DNA from: Candidatus Bathyarchaeota archaeon
GTDB lineage: Archaea; Thermoproteota; Bathyarchaeia; Bathyarchaeales; Bathycorpusculaceae
NCBI GenBank assembly: GCA_003165195.1
Contig: PLSP01000059.1
Coordinates: 3,854-45,413, forward strand
Direction of reading: 5' to 3'
Length of the DNA stretch: 41,560 nt
A program made the position numbers and the translations under genes. Below the pieces are notes generated by a model, which made no database searches, was not told where the DNA came from, and saw nothing but the letters and a program-made list of their open reading frames with translations. Shown here piece after piece: positions 8,302 to 16,739 of this stretch (its first letter is position 1; every line of letters begins with the position of its first letter).

Positions 8302-8352
8302 CGGAGGGATAGGGGTCTACTATTTGCACAAAATGTCTATAGCCAAAAAGAT
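8302..8352 (-). repeat. Dispersed hairpin/C-rich repeat, copy a
   Basis: The minus strand reads tttttggctatagacatttt, then gtgcaaatagtagacccctatccc. It nearly matches copy 2 of the array at 20451-20502, the variant with TTTTTGGCTATAG in place of TTTACCTATTG. It lies between the convergent G1 peptidase and MFS genes. The rest of this 376-nt gap shows nothing recognisable. Confidence 0.65.
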
Positions 8353-8369
8353 CACCTAAACATTCGACT

Positions 8370-8419
8370 TGGTAGAATAGGGGTCTAGTATTTACATCAA
8401 ACTTCAATAGGTAAATACC
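8370..8419 (-). repeat. Dispersed hairpin/C-rich repeat, copy b
   Basis: The minus strand reads tatttacctattgaagtttg then atgtaaatactagacccctattc, the main form of the repeat seen in the 20.4-20.8 kb array, with the ATTTAC...GTAAAT arms intact. It follows copy a by 68 nt in the same orientation, so this is a two-unit array. Confidence 0.7.
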
Positions 8420-8446
8420 AAGCCCAAACCAACAAACCGGTGCGTT

Positions 8447-9700
8447 TTAGTGTACAAGCTTTAGCGCTATAAAGGCGGTTAAGAAGATGACTGCTGTTAT
8501 GAGGAAGGTTGGCAGATAACTAAAGCCGGTGGGTAGATAGGTGAAGCTGTTGGCGAGAAATGGTCCAAGGAAAGCGCCTATTGCTGCGCCTAAGCCTACC
8601 ATGCCGTCGAAGAGGCCTGCTTTGCCTTGGGGGATGATTTCCATTGAGAGCGAAAGCATCATTATGTAGTACATGGCGTAGGCGAAGCCGAGGCACAGTA
8701 AAAGACCGCATGTTAGAATGGTAGGCGCTATGGCTAAGGCTATTACGCCGATTAGGATAAAGACAAGGAGGCTGCGGAGAAGTATGAAGCGTGGCATCTG
8801 CTTTCTAATGTTTATTGAACTTGCTCGGCTGCGGATTAAGAAGTAACCTGTTGTTGCACCGATCGAGTTGAGGATGTATGCTAGATACACGTATTGTTCT
8901 TGTCCCCCAAACACGCTTTTGAGGTAGAGTGGAAGCGGCGTGAAAAACAAGCTTGTTGCAAGAGCGAATAAAACTATGGCAAAGGCAAATCCTCGGAAAC
9001 TGTCTTCTTTAAGGTTACCTTTCCAAGGTAACCCATCCATCAACCTAGTTGATGCTTGAACTCCACGACACGTTAAATCTACCTTTCGCTCAATTGTTAC
9101 CAGGCGTCTTTCAAAAATTATCAAGGGATCAGCAATCAAAAGTAACGCTGCCGCAAATGCCACTACGCTCAAGCCGCTGCAAATGTACAGTGTGTAGGTT
9201 GCTAAATTGGAAAAAGTAATTGCGGATGCAAATAAGACCATTCCGATGGCTAAGCCGATGATGAACCCGATTTCGGTAATTCCCTCGTAGAGACCAAAAG
9301 ACCGCTCCCAATCCTTGCGGCTGTAATGCTCTGTGATGAGAACATTTTTGGGCGATTCATGCGCTACATGAAGCATCTGCATCACGATGTAAAGAAACAC
9401 AAATACTATGAGGTTTTGGGCAAACGGTAAGGCCATCAAGAACAGGATAGCGGACATTGAAGCGAAAGAGAGAAGAATGAAAGCTTTGTAGTGGCGTGTT
9501 TTGTCGCAGAGGTATCCCCAGAGGAACGAGGCGGGGATCGAGCAAAAAATAGCTATGGAAGTCATTACGCCCAAGGCAAGCAGCGGCCCACCCAGCAAAC
9601 TGGTGTTCTTGAAGAGAACCACGTATAGCGGTATGAAAACTGTAAGCATGCCGAAAGCCATGTCATGAAAGAAGAAGCCTAACCGCCACATAGCCAACAA
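8447..9700 (-). CDS. MFS transporter, 12 TM
   Basis: 417 residues with about 12 hydrophobic segments in two halves separated by a longer cytosolic loop (about 195-225, ERRLVTIERKVDLTCRGVQ). Motif A-like SFLWGYLCDKTRHYKAF (about 58-74) and a late Gly-rich GLGAAIGAFLGPFLANSF support the major facilitator superfamily. The long Cys-containing loop and sequence differ from the first MFS in the window, so these are not close paralogues. The substrate is unknown. The last residues (LKLVH) lie at the convergent repeat-bearing gap; the upstream neighbour is the S6e operon on the other strand. Confidence 0.8.
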   Translation of the reverse strand: MLAMWRLGFFFHDMAFGMLTVFIPLYVVLFKNTSLLGGPLLALGVMTSIAIFCSIPASFLWGYLCDKTRHYKAFILLSFASMSAILFLMALPFAQNLIVFVFLYIVMQMLHVAHESPKNVLITEHYSRKDWERSFGLYEGITEIGFIIGLAIGMVLFASAITFSNLATYTLYICSGLSVVAFAAALLLIADPLIIFERRLVTIERKVDLTCRGVQASTRLMDGLPWKGNLKEDSFRGFAFAIVLFALATSLFFTPLPLYLKSVFGGQEQYVYLAYILNSIGATTGYFLIRSRASSINIRKQMPRFILLRSLLVFILIGVIALAIAPTILTCGLLLCLGFAYAMYYIMMLSLSMEIIPQGKAGLFDGMVGLGAAIGAFLGPFLANSFTYLPTGFSYLPTFLITAVIFLTAFIALKLVH

Positions 9701-9835
9701 ACCACTATAAAGTTAAATTAAAGCTTTTGCCTGCATAAATTAAAGTCGCTTAAAAATAAGAGATGCATCAGTTTCCATATAAATCCTTAATAGAGAGTTG
9801 ATTAATTTCATACTCCGCTGGAGAGTAATCAGTAA

Positions 9836-10243
9836 ATGGCAAAATTCAAGGTCATAGTTTCCGATCCTGAAGCGGGAACATCCAAAGTTGTCGAGCTCGA
9901 AGAAGCTCGTGCAGTTCCACTTATCGGAAGAAGAGTTGGAGAAACCTTAGACGGCGCAGTAGTAGACCTGCCAGCGCACAAAATCCTAATAACAGGCGGC
10001 TCTGACAAAGACGGCGTACCCATGAGGGGAAACGTTCATGGTGGTGTACGACGAGCAGTCGTTCTCAGCGGAGGAACAGGCTTTGTACCACATAGAAAAG
10101 GAGAAAGAAGACGCAAAACAGTCCGCGGCAACATTATAACAGACGAAATCGCGCAGCTCAACATGAAAATCACTGAGAAGCCAGCTGGCGCAAAAGCACC
10201 CGAAGCCAAAGCCACGCCGCAGCCTGCACAGTCAACAAAATAA
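9836..10243 (+). CDS. rps6e: 30S ribosomal protein S6e
   Basis: 135 residues. The N-terminal KFKVIVSDPEAGTSKVVELE and the conserved core GGSDKDGVPMRGNVHGG plus RRKGERRRKTVRGN identify S6e of archaea/eukaryotes. The C-terminal tail (GAKAPEAKATPQPAQSTK) is an added Ala/Lys/Pro-rich extension. A ggagag ribosome site (about 9820) precedes the ATG. It starts the cluster leading into aIF2-gamma, 66 nt downstream, a common archaeal order. It sits in the small subunit body. Confidence 0.95.
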   Translation: MAKFKVIVSDPEAGTSKVVELEEARAVPLIGRRVGETLDGAVVDLPAHKILITGGSDKDGVPMRGNVHGGVRRAVVLSGGTGFVPHRKGERRRKTVRGNIITDEIAQLNMKITEKPAGAKAPEAKATPQPAQSTK

Positions 10244-10309
10244 TACTTAAAATTTATTAGCATCCTATAATTCTTTCATATTTCATAAAGTAGATTAAGG
10301 AATAAAAGT

Positions 10310-11563
10310 ATGAGCGACGAAAGTAAACCCTTGCCTAAGCAACCAGAAGTCAACGTTGGCACCATAGGTCACGTCGACCATGGAAAAACAACTTTGGTTC
10401 AAGCATTAACCGGCGTTTGGGCTTCAAGACACAGTGAAGAACTCAAAAGAGGCATCACCATTAAACTGGGCTACGCAGACATGCCAATCTTCAAATGCCC
10501 AAAATGTCCTGCTCCAAACAACTATACAATTCATGATTACTGTGAAAAATGCAATTCACCAGCAGAATTTGTGCGTGCGATAAGTTTCGTTGACGCCCCC
10601 GGACACGAAGCACTAATGGCCACGATGCTTTCTGGCGCAGCCATTATGGATGGAGCAATCCTAGTAATCGCTGCTGACGAGCCGTGCCCACAGCCACAAA
10701 CGCGTGAACATCTTGCAGCTGCCGAAGTTAGCGGCATCAAAAACATGATTATTGTTCAAAACAAAATTGATATTGTTGATGAGAAAAGAGCGCTTGAAAG
10801 CTACCGTGAAATCAAAAACTTCATAAAAGGCACAGTAGCTGAAACTGCTCCGATAATTCCGATCTCAGCCCAACGAGGCATAAACATCGACGTTCTAATT
10901 ACCGCTATCCAAACAATCGTACCTACACCTAAAAGGGACGCCTCACAACCACCGCTAATGTACATTATCCGTTCTTTTGACGTTAATAAGCCAGGCACAA
11001 CCATTGAAGGCTTGGAAGGCGGCATCATCGGCGGAACCATCGTGCAGGGCAAATTTGCAGTCGGGGAAGAAATAGAAATCCGCCCAGGCATAAGTGCTGA
11101 GAGAGAAGGAAAAACCGTCTATGACCCATTGATTAGCGAAATAGTGAGCTTGCAGGCTGGTCAACAAAACGTTCAAGAAGCAACCTGCGGAGGCTTAGTC
11201 GGAGTAGGAACCCTACTTGACCCATCCTATTCAAAAGCAGACGGCTTAACAGGCAGCATCGCTGGAAAAGCAGGAATGCTTCCACCAACATTAACCGAGC
11301 TAACTTTGGAAACACACGTTTTAGAACGGGCAGTGGGAACAAAGGACCTGTTGAAGGTTGAAAAATTCAACCCAGACGAAGTATTGCTACTTCACATAGG
11401 CGCCGCAGTAAACGTGGGCAAAGTTATGGGAATAAAACAGAACGTCATAAAAGTCAAGTTGACAAGACCAATCTGTGCCCTGCCAGGCTCCAGAGTTGCC
11501 ATCAGCAGGAAAATTACCGCTCGATGGAGACTCATCGGATACGGGCTCATTCCCTCAAATTAA
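10310..11563 (+). CDS. eif2g: Translation initiation factor aIF2 subunit gamma
   Basis: 417 residues, normal length. GTPase motifs: P-loop GHVDHGKTTL (about 20-29), DAPGHE and NKID. The zinc knuckle unique to this factor is present, CPKCPAP...CEKCNSP (about 64-85). Domains II and III follow with typical RSFDVNKPGT and GGLVGVGTLLDP. It is the GTP-binding core of aIF2, bringing initiator tRNA to the small subunit. Its position after S6e and before the PIN/RpoE1/Spt4 genes is the standard archaeal arrangement. It ends 6 nt from the convergent Nudix gene. Confidence 0.97.
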   Translation: MSDESKPLPKQPEVNVGTIGHVDHGKTTLVQALTGVWASRHSEELKRGITIKLGYADMPIFKCPKCPAPNNYTIHDYCEKCNSPAEFVRAISFVDAPGHEALMATMLSGAAIMDGAILVIAADEPCPQPQTREHLAAAEVSGIKNMIIVQNKIDIVDEKRALESYREIKNFIKGTVAETAPIIPISAQRGINIDVLITAIQTIVPTPKRDASQPPLMYIIRSFDVNKPGTTIEGLEGGIIGGTIVQGKFAVGEEIEIRPGISAEREGKTVYDPLISEIVSLQAGQQNVQEATCGGLVGVGTLLDPSYSKADGLTGSIAGKAGMLPPTLTELTLETHVLERAVGTKDLLKVEKFNPDEVLLLHIGAAVNVGKVMGIKQNVIKVKLTRPICALPGSRVAISRKITARWRLIGYGLIPSN

Positions 11564-11569
11564 AAAGGT

Positions 11570-12010
11570 TTATTCTGTTATCATGCCCATTTTCTTTAGG
11601 TAGGCATGCGCTTTTTCCAACACATCTTTGGAGTTTTTGAAGGATAATTTATCCAGTGCATGCGGGTAATTCAGCCAAGTGTATCCTACATGCTCAAAGG
11701 ACAACTCAACTTTGTCAGTGAATGATTCCATTATAAAAAAAACCACTTCTTTGTGAACCGTTAAGCCTTGCCTTCTGTAGAAATAAGCGATTGCTTCCCT
11801 GAAGGCATCAACAAACGTGGCGTCAGTGATGCTTGTTTCCTCTTGCAGTTCACGGACCACGGTTTGTTTCTCAGTCTCATTTGCTTCGACGTTTCCTTTT
11901 ACAAAATCCCAATGTCCCGCAGCATAGTTTAGAAGAAGATATTTTGTCGACGAATCCTTTTTTGTAAAGATTACGGCGCCACAGGATTTTTCACGGAGCA
12001 CTCGGTTCAC
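11570..12010 (-). CDS. Nudix hydrolase, diadenosine tetraphosphatase-like
   Basis: 146 residues. The Nudix box GNVEANETEKQTVVRELQEE-TSI (about 37-59) has all catalytic Glu residues; the usual final Gly is replaced by Ser. The N-terminus REKSCGAVIF and the region GHWDFVKGNVE resemble bis(5'-nucleosyl)-tetraphosphatases of the NUDT2 type, which clear Ap4A. It lies on the opposite strand within the translation cluster, convergent with aIF2-gamma and divergent from the PIN gene. The substrate is inferred from family resemblance. Confidence 0.85.
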   Translation of the reverse strand: MNRVLREKSCGAVIFTKKDSSTKYLLLNYAAGHWDFVKGNVEANETEKQTVVRELQEETSITDATFVDAFREAIAYFYRRQGLTVHKEVVFFIMESFTDKVELSFEHVGYTWLNYPHALDKLSFKNSKDVLEKAHAYLKKMGMITE

Positions 12011-12144
12011 CTAGCTGTTGGTCAATTCATGTATTTAAGATATTTAAAGTGATAGTAACTTAAAAGCTACGCAGGACTGCTAAGATAAAGTGCAAATTAA
12101 AGCTAACAACTAAACTAAGAGCTTAACGTCAAGGAGAATGCTAC

Positions 12145-12558
12145 ATGTCAAGTTCAACAAAGGAAACGTTTAAAGTAATTTTGGATTCAAATGCACTCTT
12201 TGTGCCGCTTGAGTTTAGACTTGACATTTTCAATGGTGTTGAGCAGTTACTAAATCGGAGAGTCGATTTTGTTTTGCTATCGGCGGTGAAACGGGAGCTT
12301 GAAATCCTATCCGCTAAGGATTCACCTACAATCCGCCGTGAAGCCGCCTTTGCACTCAAGTTGACTGAAAAATGCAAATATGTGTCAATTGACTCTGGAG
12401 ACATGTCGACTGACGATGTTATAGTTAAAATTGCTAAGGCGTGGAATTCGCCTGTTTTTACTAACGATAGGCAACTAAGGTTGAGGCTAAGAGATATAAG
12501 TGTGCCAGTGATTTATGTGAGACAAAAATCGCGTCTGGAAATTGACGGATTGATATAA
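12145..12558 (+). CDS. Fcf1/Utp24-like PIN-domain protein, probable rRNA-processing nuclease
   Basis: 137 residues with PIN-domain acidic positions: Asp in VILDSNALFVP (about 13), Glu in KRELEIL (about 48), and Asp residues in STDDVIVKIA and FTNDRQLRLR. Lack of a VapB partner and placement between aIF2-gamma and RpoE1 match the conserved archaeal Utp24/Fcf1-type gene, thought to act in small-subunit rRNA maturation. The stop is 2 nt before the RpoE1 start, so they are co-translated. Family confident; role from conserved gene order. Confidence 0.8.
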   Translation: MSSSTKETFKVILDSNALFVPLEFRLDIFNGVEQLLNRRVDFVLLSAVKRELEILSAKDSPTIRREAAFALKLTEKCKYVSIDSGDMSTDDVIVKIAKAWNSPVFTNDRQLRLRLRDISVPVIYVRQKSRLEIDGLI

Positions 12559-12560
12559 CT

Positions 12561-13145
12561 ATGTTTAAACTCATAACACTTCAGGACACTATCCGCATTC
12601 CTCCCGAAACTTTTGGCAACCCACTTGAAAAAGTAGGTCGCGACCAAGTTAAGCAGAAGTACGAGGGAATCGTAGATGAGGAATTAGGATACGTGATTGC
12701 CGTAACAGGCATAGAGGTTAGCCCTATCGGAAAAATAATTCCTGGAGACGGCGCCACCTTCCATAAAGTAACGTTTTCCTTATTGACATTCTACCCAGTA
12801 ATTCAAGAAATCGTTGAGGGAGATGTGGTTGAAATAGCGGACTTCGGCGCTTTCGTCCGCATCGGACCAGTAGACGCGCTTCTTCACGTTTCACAACTTA
12901 TGGATGATTACATATCTTACGATGAAAAGCAAGGGATTCTTCAAGGAAAAGAAACCAAACGCAAACTAACAGCAGGCGACCAAGTTCGCGTCAGAATAAC
13001 CGCAGTTTCACTTGGAAGGGCGGGAAGCTCAGGGAAAATCGGTGTCACTGCGAGGCAACCATTCTTAGGCAAACTGGAATGGCTAAAGGAAACAGCGGCC
13101 GTACCTGAAAAGAAACACTCAGATGCAAAAGAGAAAGCAGCGTAA
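12561..13145 (+). CDS. rpoE1: RNA polymerase subunit Rpo7 (RpoE1/E')
   Basis: 194 residues, typical length. N-terminal RNP-like tip domain (MFKLITLQDTIRIPPETFG) followed by an S1 domain (about 82-165: VEGDVVEIADFGAFVRIGPVDALLHVSQL). With Rpo4 it forms the polymerase stalk that helps open the promoter and binds nascent RNA. It is followed 16 nt later by Spt4, the usual archaeal order. The C-terminal 20 residues are charged (KKHSDAKEKAA) and likely disordered. Confidence 0.96.
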   Translation: MFKLITLQDTIRIPPETFGNPLEKVGRDQVKQKYEGIVDEELGYVIAVTGIEVSPIGKIIPGDGATFHKVTFSLLTFYPVIQEIVEGDVVEIADFGAFVRIGPVDALLHVSQLMDDYISYDEKQGILQGKETKRKLTAGDQVRVRITAVSLGRAGSSGKIGVTARQPFLGKLEWLKETAAVPEKKHSDAKEKAA

Positions 13146-13161
13146 AATAGGAGAGATTTAG

Positions 13162-13347
13162 ATGAGTGAAAAAGCATGCACTAACTGTCATTTTATAACT
13201 AAAGAAAACGTTTGTCCAAAATGCCGATCCACAAGCTTCAGCGAAGATTATAGCGGCTTAGTTGTCATGTTTGACCCCGAGAACTCAGCTATTTCAAAAG
13301 CTATGAACATAAAAGAGAAAGGCAGATTCGCGCTGAAAGTACGGTAG
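13162..13347 (+). CDS. spt4: Transcription elongation factor Spt4 (RpoE2/E'')
   Basis: 61 residues with a four-Cys zinc site, CTNCHFITKENVCPKC (Cys6, Cys9, Cys18, Cys21), then the short beta region ending GRFALKVR. Spt4 pairs with Spt5 on the polymerase clamp to raise processivity. An ggagag-like site precedes the ATG. Size and order directly after RpoE1 are diagnostic. Confidence 0.95.
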   Translation: MSEKACTNCHFITKENVCPKCRSTSFSEDYSGLVVMFDPENSAISKAMNIKEKGRFALKVR

Positions 13348-13399
13348 ACTCTTTTTAGCTTTACCATAGTAATCTTTTTACTAAAACCCTGACGTTATT

Positions 13400-13945
13400 G
13401 TGGACAAGGGTGGAACAATGACTGTAGCTTACACTATAACACCGGAACTTCGCACAAAACTAAAAGAGCCTTTCGGCACTTTGATTTGTGGATCCTATAA
13501 AGAAACAATGGGCAAGATGAAAGAGTATATTTCGAAAGAGAACTCGCCTTTGTTAATTTCTGTAGGAGATATCGTTTCTATTAATCTTCATGTTCACAAC
13601 ATACAGCCTCAACTTACGATTATTGATAATAAATCCCTCAGAACTCAGGTCGTCGCCGCCAGAGCCCAGGCAGAAGAAACGGTGCATGTGAATAATCCGC
13701 AGGGAACCATTACGCAGGAGGCAATCTCGGCAGTCAAAGCAGCCTTAGAAAAAAACGAGCACACACACATTGTGGTTAACGGCGAGGAAGATTTGCTTGC
13801 GCTAATAGCTGTTTTGTATGCTCCTGAAAACGCTGTTGTAGTTTACGGTCAACCCCACGAGGGCATAGTTGTTGTCAAAGTCACTTCTGACAGAAAGGAG
13901 CAGGCAAAGCAGTTTCTAAATGCCATGAAACCCTCGAAAAGCTAA
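13400..13945 (+). CDS. GTP-dependent dephospho-CoA kinase (archaeal DUF359 type)
   Basis: 181 residues. The pattern ELRTKLKEPFGTLICGS near the N-terminus, GDIVSINLHVHNIQPQLTIIDNKSLR, and VVNGEEDLLALIAVLYAPENAVVVYGQPHEGIVVV fit the archaeal family that makes CoA from dephospho-CoA with GTP, unrelated to bacterial CoaE. Its place between Spt4 and S24e is the usual archaeal order. Two starts are possible: GTG at 13400, or ATG at 13418 preceded by ggtgg; the second matches the family N-terminus better. Confidence 0.88.
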   Translation: MDKGGTMTVAYTITPELRTKLKEPFGTLICGSYKETMGKMKEYISKENSPLLISVGDIVSINLHVHNIQPQLTIIDNKSLRTQVVAARAQAEETVHVNNPQGTITQEAISAVKAALEKNEHTHIVVNGEEDLLALIAVLYAPENAVVVYGQPHEGIVVVKVTSDRKEQAKQFLNAMKPSKS

Positions 13946-13989
13946 ATAGGAAGAAAACTGTTTGAACTAACCGCCTTAAGTGAAAACTA

Positions 13990-14301
13990 ATGGAACTCAA
14001 AATAGACTCATCTAAGAACAACCCGCTTCTGAAACGAAAGGAAGTAGGTTTCACTATTATTCAAGGTCCAAAAGAGAAAACGCCCCAAAGGCTAGATGTA
14101 AAAAGAGCTATAGCCATTGAAATGAAAATCGGCGACGACGTAGTCTTCGTTAAACGGATGCACACTAAAACGGGAACCAGCATCACTCAGGGAGAAGCCA
14201 ACGTCTACCAGAACCCTGCACAGGCCAAACTTGTTGAGCCCGAATACATTAGAAAAAGAAATAGCCCACCTGAAAAAACTAAGGAAGAGGCTCCAGCATA
14301 A
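13990..14301 (+). CDS. rps24e: 30S ribosomal protein S24e
   Basis: 103 residues. MELKIDSSKNNPLLKRKEV followed by FVKRMHTKTGTSITQGEANVY matches S24e, with normal length. The last residues (PPEKTKEEAPA) form a short charged tail. The stop overlaps the S27ae start by 1 nt (taatg), showing translational coupling. Confidence 0.95.
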   Translation: MELKIDSSKNNPLLKRKEVGFTIIQGPKEKTPQRLDVKRAIAIEMKIGDDVVFVKRMHTKTGTSITQGEANVYQNPAQAKLVEPEYIRKRNSPPEKTKEEAPA

Positions 14302-14576
14302 TGTCCAAAAAACCTCCAGCGACAAAGAAAGAAGCAGCCCCCGCTGCGGCACCAGCAGCTGCAGAAGCAGCATCAGCAAAGAAAACTGAAAAGGGAAAGA
14401 AAGAAAAGAAGCACAAACAGGAAAAAGGAGTGCACGCAATGTACAAAGTTGAGGGCGATAAGGTTTCTCGGGCAAGGCCAACTTGCGAGCGTTGTGGACC
14501 AGGCTACTTCATGGCAGACCACCATGACAGGTACACATGTGGGCACTGTGGCTTTACTCGTTACAAGCAGAAATAA
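14301..14576 (+). CDS. rps27ae: 30S ribosomal protein S27ae with long Ala/Lys-rich N-terminal extension
   Basis: 91 residues. The C-terminal half is the S27ae zinc ribbon, CERCGPGYFMADHHDRYTCGHCG, preceded by VEGDKVSRARPT. Archaeal S27ae is normally about 50-60 residues; here about 42 residues of Ala/Lys-rich sequence (KKEAAPAAAPAAAEAASAKK) precede it. Eukaryotic S27a also has an N-terminal addition (ubiquitin), but this one is low-complexity, not ubiquitin. An internal ATG (HAMYKVEG) could give a short form. Coupled to S24e. Confidence 0.93.
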   Translation: MSKKPPATKKEAAPAAAPAAAEAASAKKTEKGKKEKKHKQEKGVHAMYKVEGDKVSRARPTCERCGPGYFMADHHDRYTCGHCGFTRYKQK

Positions 14577-14622
14577 GCAGTTTTAAATCCCTGCTTGTAC
14601 GATTAGCTTCAGGTGGCCGTCA

Positions 14623-15051
14623 ATGCTTAGAGTTAACGTGGTAATAACTAGCATCTCAGCTGAACGCTTTTGGGATATTAGAAAGCCCATTCCGCCTATT
14701 CAAATAAACACTAACATTAATGTTGTTGGAATGGAGAAGAAACAAGACGAATCTTTGGATGTTCCTTTTGTCTTATCAATCACTTATAATCCATCCATCG
14801 CCCAAATGAACATAAAAGGAAACGCTTACGTCACCGGCGAAAAGAATGAAATTGACAAAGCCCTCAAAGACTACGAACAGAAAAAGCCACCGCCACAAGT
14901 AATCATCCAGTCCGTATCAAACGTTGTATTCATCGAATCCATCCTCATCTCAAGAATACTAAACATGCCACCTCCAGTCCCACTGCCGCAGATACCTGAA
15001 ACCGGAAAGCCCCCGAGCTCTAAACCAGAAGGAAGAGACTACAGCGCATAG
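14623..15051 (+). CDS. Unrecognised conserved-looking protein, possibly SecB-like fold
   Basis: 142 residues, last gene of the plus-strand translation cluster, 46 nt after S27ae. It begins with a likely beta-rich part (LRVNVVITSISAERFWDIRK, PIQINTNINVVGMEK), then FVLSITYNPSIAQMNIKGNAYV, a helical segment, and FIESILISRILNMPPPVPLP with a Pro-rich tail. The order of beta strands, then helix, then a Pro-Pro-rich end recalls SecB-like chaperones, but this is a weak resemblance from memory. No catalytic motif, TM or signal peptide. Function unknown; co-expression with ribosomal genes hints at protein biogenesis. Confidence 0.6.
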   Translation: MLRVNVVITSISAERFWDIRKPIPPIQINTNINVVGMEKKQDESLDVPFVLSITYNPSIAQMNIKGNAYVTGEKNEIDKALKDYEQKKPPPQVIIQSVSNVVFIESILISRILNMPPPVPLPQIPETGKPPSSKPEGRDYSA

Positions 15052-15061
15052 CCGACCCCGG

Positions 15062-16561
15062 TTACAGGAAACCTTTAAGCTTCCTGGCTATGGCATCCGC
15101 AATTTTTAATTCAATTGGAAACGCAAAGTTTCTGTGTTTCCAACGGTATTTTTCAACATTGTTCATTATTTTATAAACAGTCTTGTATACAAAGTCACGC
15201 TCTATTATCCTTGCTTCTGGATAAAACGCTAAACGCGTAACCGCTGAAATTGTATGCAACTCGCTTACTCGTGAACGGCTGTGCCAAGGTGGGTCAAAAT
15301 GGAAAACATGTATGCTGCCCCATTCTTCAAGCGATTGTGGTGCTTTAAACTCGGGTGGTAAAAACTCCATGACCGGACTGGGAAATGGAGTGTACACGAA
15401 TATACCGTAATGCTGCGTTTTTGGATTAACTTCACGCATCCTATCCATTAAATCAAACGTTTGCTTTAGGTCATCGTCAGTTTCCCCCGGTAGACCGCTC
15501 ATCCATGAAACATACGGCTCGATTGAAGGCGCCCAGCGATGCAGATTCTCAACTGACTGCAACATTTGAGCTGCAGTGACGTCTTTGCAGATAAGTTGTT
15601 GTATGCGGTCTGAACCTGACTCACCTCCAAAATCCAGTTCAACGCAGCCAGCTTTCTCTAGAAGCTCCAGAAAAGGCTTATCGTAAGTTGACATGTAGTC
15701 GAATCTGCAGTTCGCTCGCCATTGAACTCTAAGTTTGCGTTCAATAAGCCCCGTGCAAATTTCTTCAACGCGTTTCTTGTCAACAAAGACGTTGTCGTCT
15801 ATTGGATCAATTATTTTGATGTGTGGAAACTTTACCAGTATGTATTCTATTTCGTCAAGGACGCGTTTGGCGCTTTTAGCTCGCCACTTGTTTTTGTTAA
15901 AGTAGCTGTTGTAACAGAAGCCACATCTATGTGGACAGCCTCGGCTTGTTTGGATATGGAAGCGGCCAGATTTTATCGATGGATACTTTTCAATTGGAAG
16001 AAGGTCATAAGGTAAATCTATCGGCAAATCATCTAATTCGGCAACTTTTCCAGGAGGGTTGCTTTTGACTGAACCATTAAATTTGTAGGTTATTCCGGCA
16101 ACATCGTCAAGCGGCTGATTCTGCGCTAGCTTGTTTGCCAAATCCTTGATTATTAATTCTCCTTCTCCACTAACAACAACATCAACATAGGGGGTGCTTG
16201 CAGTTTGCTCGGGTAGCAGTGTTGGGTGGACTCCTCCCCAAACTATGGGACACGAGGAATTTTGATCTCTAACATAACGTGCGAATTCAAGCGCGTACTT
16301 GATTTGTAAACCGCTCATACAACTTATGCCAACAAAAACTGGGTTCCCAACGTTGAAACGGCGGAAATCTTCTTGCCGCATGTCAAGAATGCGCACAGTA
16401 AACCTTTCTTGACGCAGTGAAGCAGCAATATACAGAAGAGCCAACGGGATTTGGGGGTCAGGCGCTCTGTATTTTCCAGGAAAAACAAGCAAAACATCTC
16501 CCTTTTGATTATCAATGTTCAAGTTGGAAGAATGCGATGAAGCAGTTTTGGAAGAAAGCAC
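15062..16561 (-). CDS. B12-binding-domain radical SAM protein
   Basis: 499 residues. Residues about 22-165 resemble a cobalamin-binding Rossmann domain (GDVLLVFPGKYRAPDPQIPL, VGISCMSG, WGGVHPTLLPE), though the DxHxxG cobalt-ligand motif is absent (ILDMRQEDF instead). Radical SAM residues follow: SRGCPHRCGFCYN (Cys209, Cys213, Cys216) for the 4Fe-4S cluster, then DFGGESGSDRIQQ and a late VSWMSGLPGETDDD. Such enzymes do methylations or rearrangements on lipids, tetrapyrroles or natural products. Substrate unknown; no biosynthetic neighbours. It lies downstream of S19 on the same strand, after a 289-nt gap. Confidence 0.88.
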   Translation of the reverse strand: MLSSKTASSHSSNLNIDNQKGDVLLVFPGKYRAPDPQIPLALLYIAASLRQERFTVRILDMRQEDFRRFNVGNPVFVGISCMSGLQIKYALEFARYVRDQNSSCPIVWGGVHPTLLPEQTASTPYVDVVVSGEGELIIKDLANKLAQNQPLDDVAGITYKFNGSVKSNPPGKVAELDDLPIDLPYDLLPIEKYPSIKSGRFHIQTSRGCPHRCGFCYNSYFNKNKWRAKSAKRVLDEIEYILVKFPHIKIIDPIDDNVFVDKKRVEEICTGLIERKLRVQWRANCRFDYMSTYDKPFLELLEKAGCVELDFGGESGSDRIQQLICKDVTAAQMLQSVENLHRWAPSIEPYVSWMSGLPGETDDDLKQTFDLMDRMREVNPKTQHYGIFVYTPFPSPVMEFLPPEFKAPQSLEEWGSIHVFHFDPPWHSRSRVSELHTISAVTRLAFYPEARIIERDFVYKTVYKIMNNVEKYRWKHRNFAFPIELKIADAIARKLKGFL

Positions 16562-16739
16562 TCGAAAATAACCTCTCTAGTAAGATATTAGACATGGTTT
16601 TTAATCCTTCCTAAAATAAAAAAGAGTGAAGCTGGCAACTAATGCGTACCTGAATCCAACTTTCAATCAGCTAATCTTTCTATAGTATCAACAGAACTTT
16701 TGCCCAAAACTCAATCACAAAGAATAGCAGATCCCAAAG

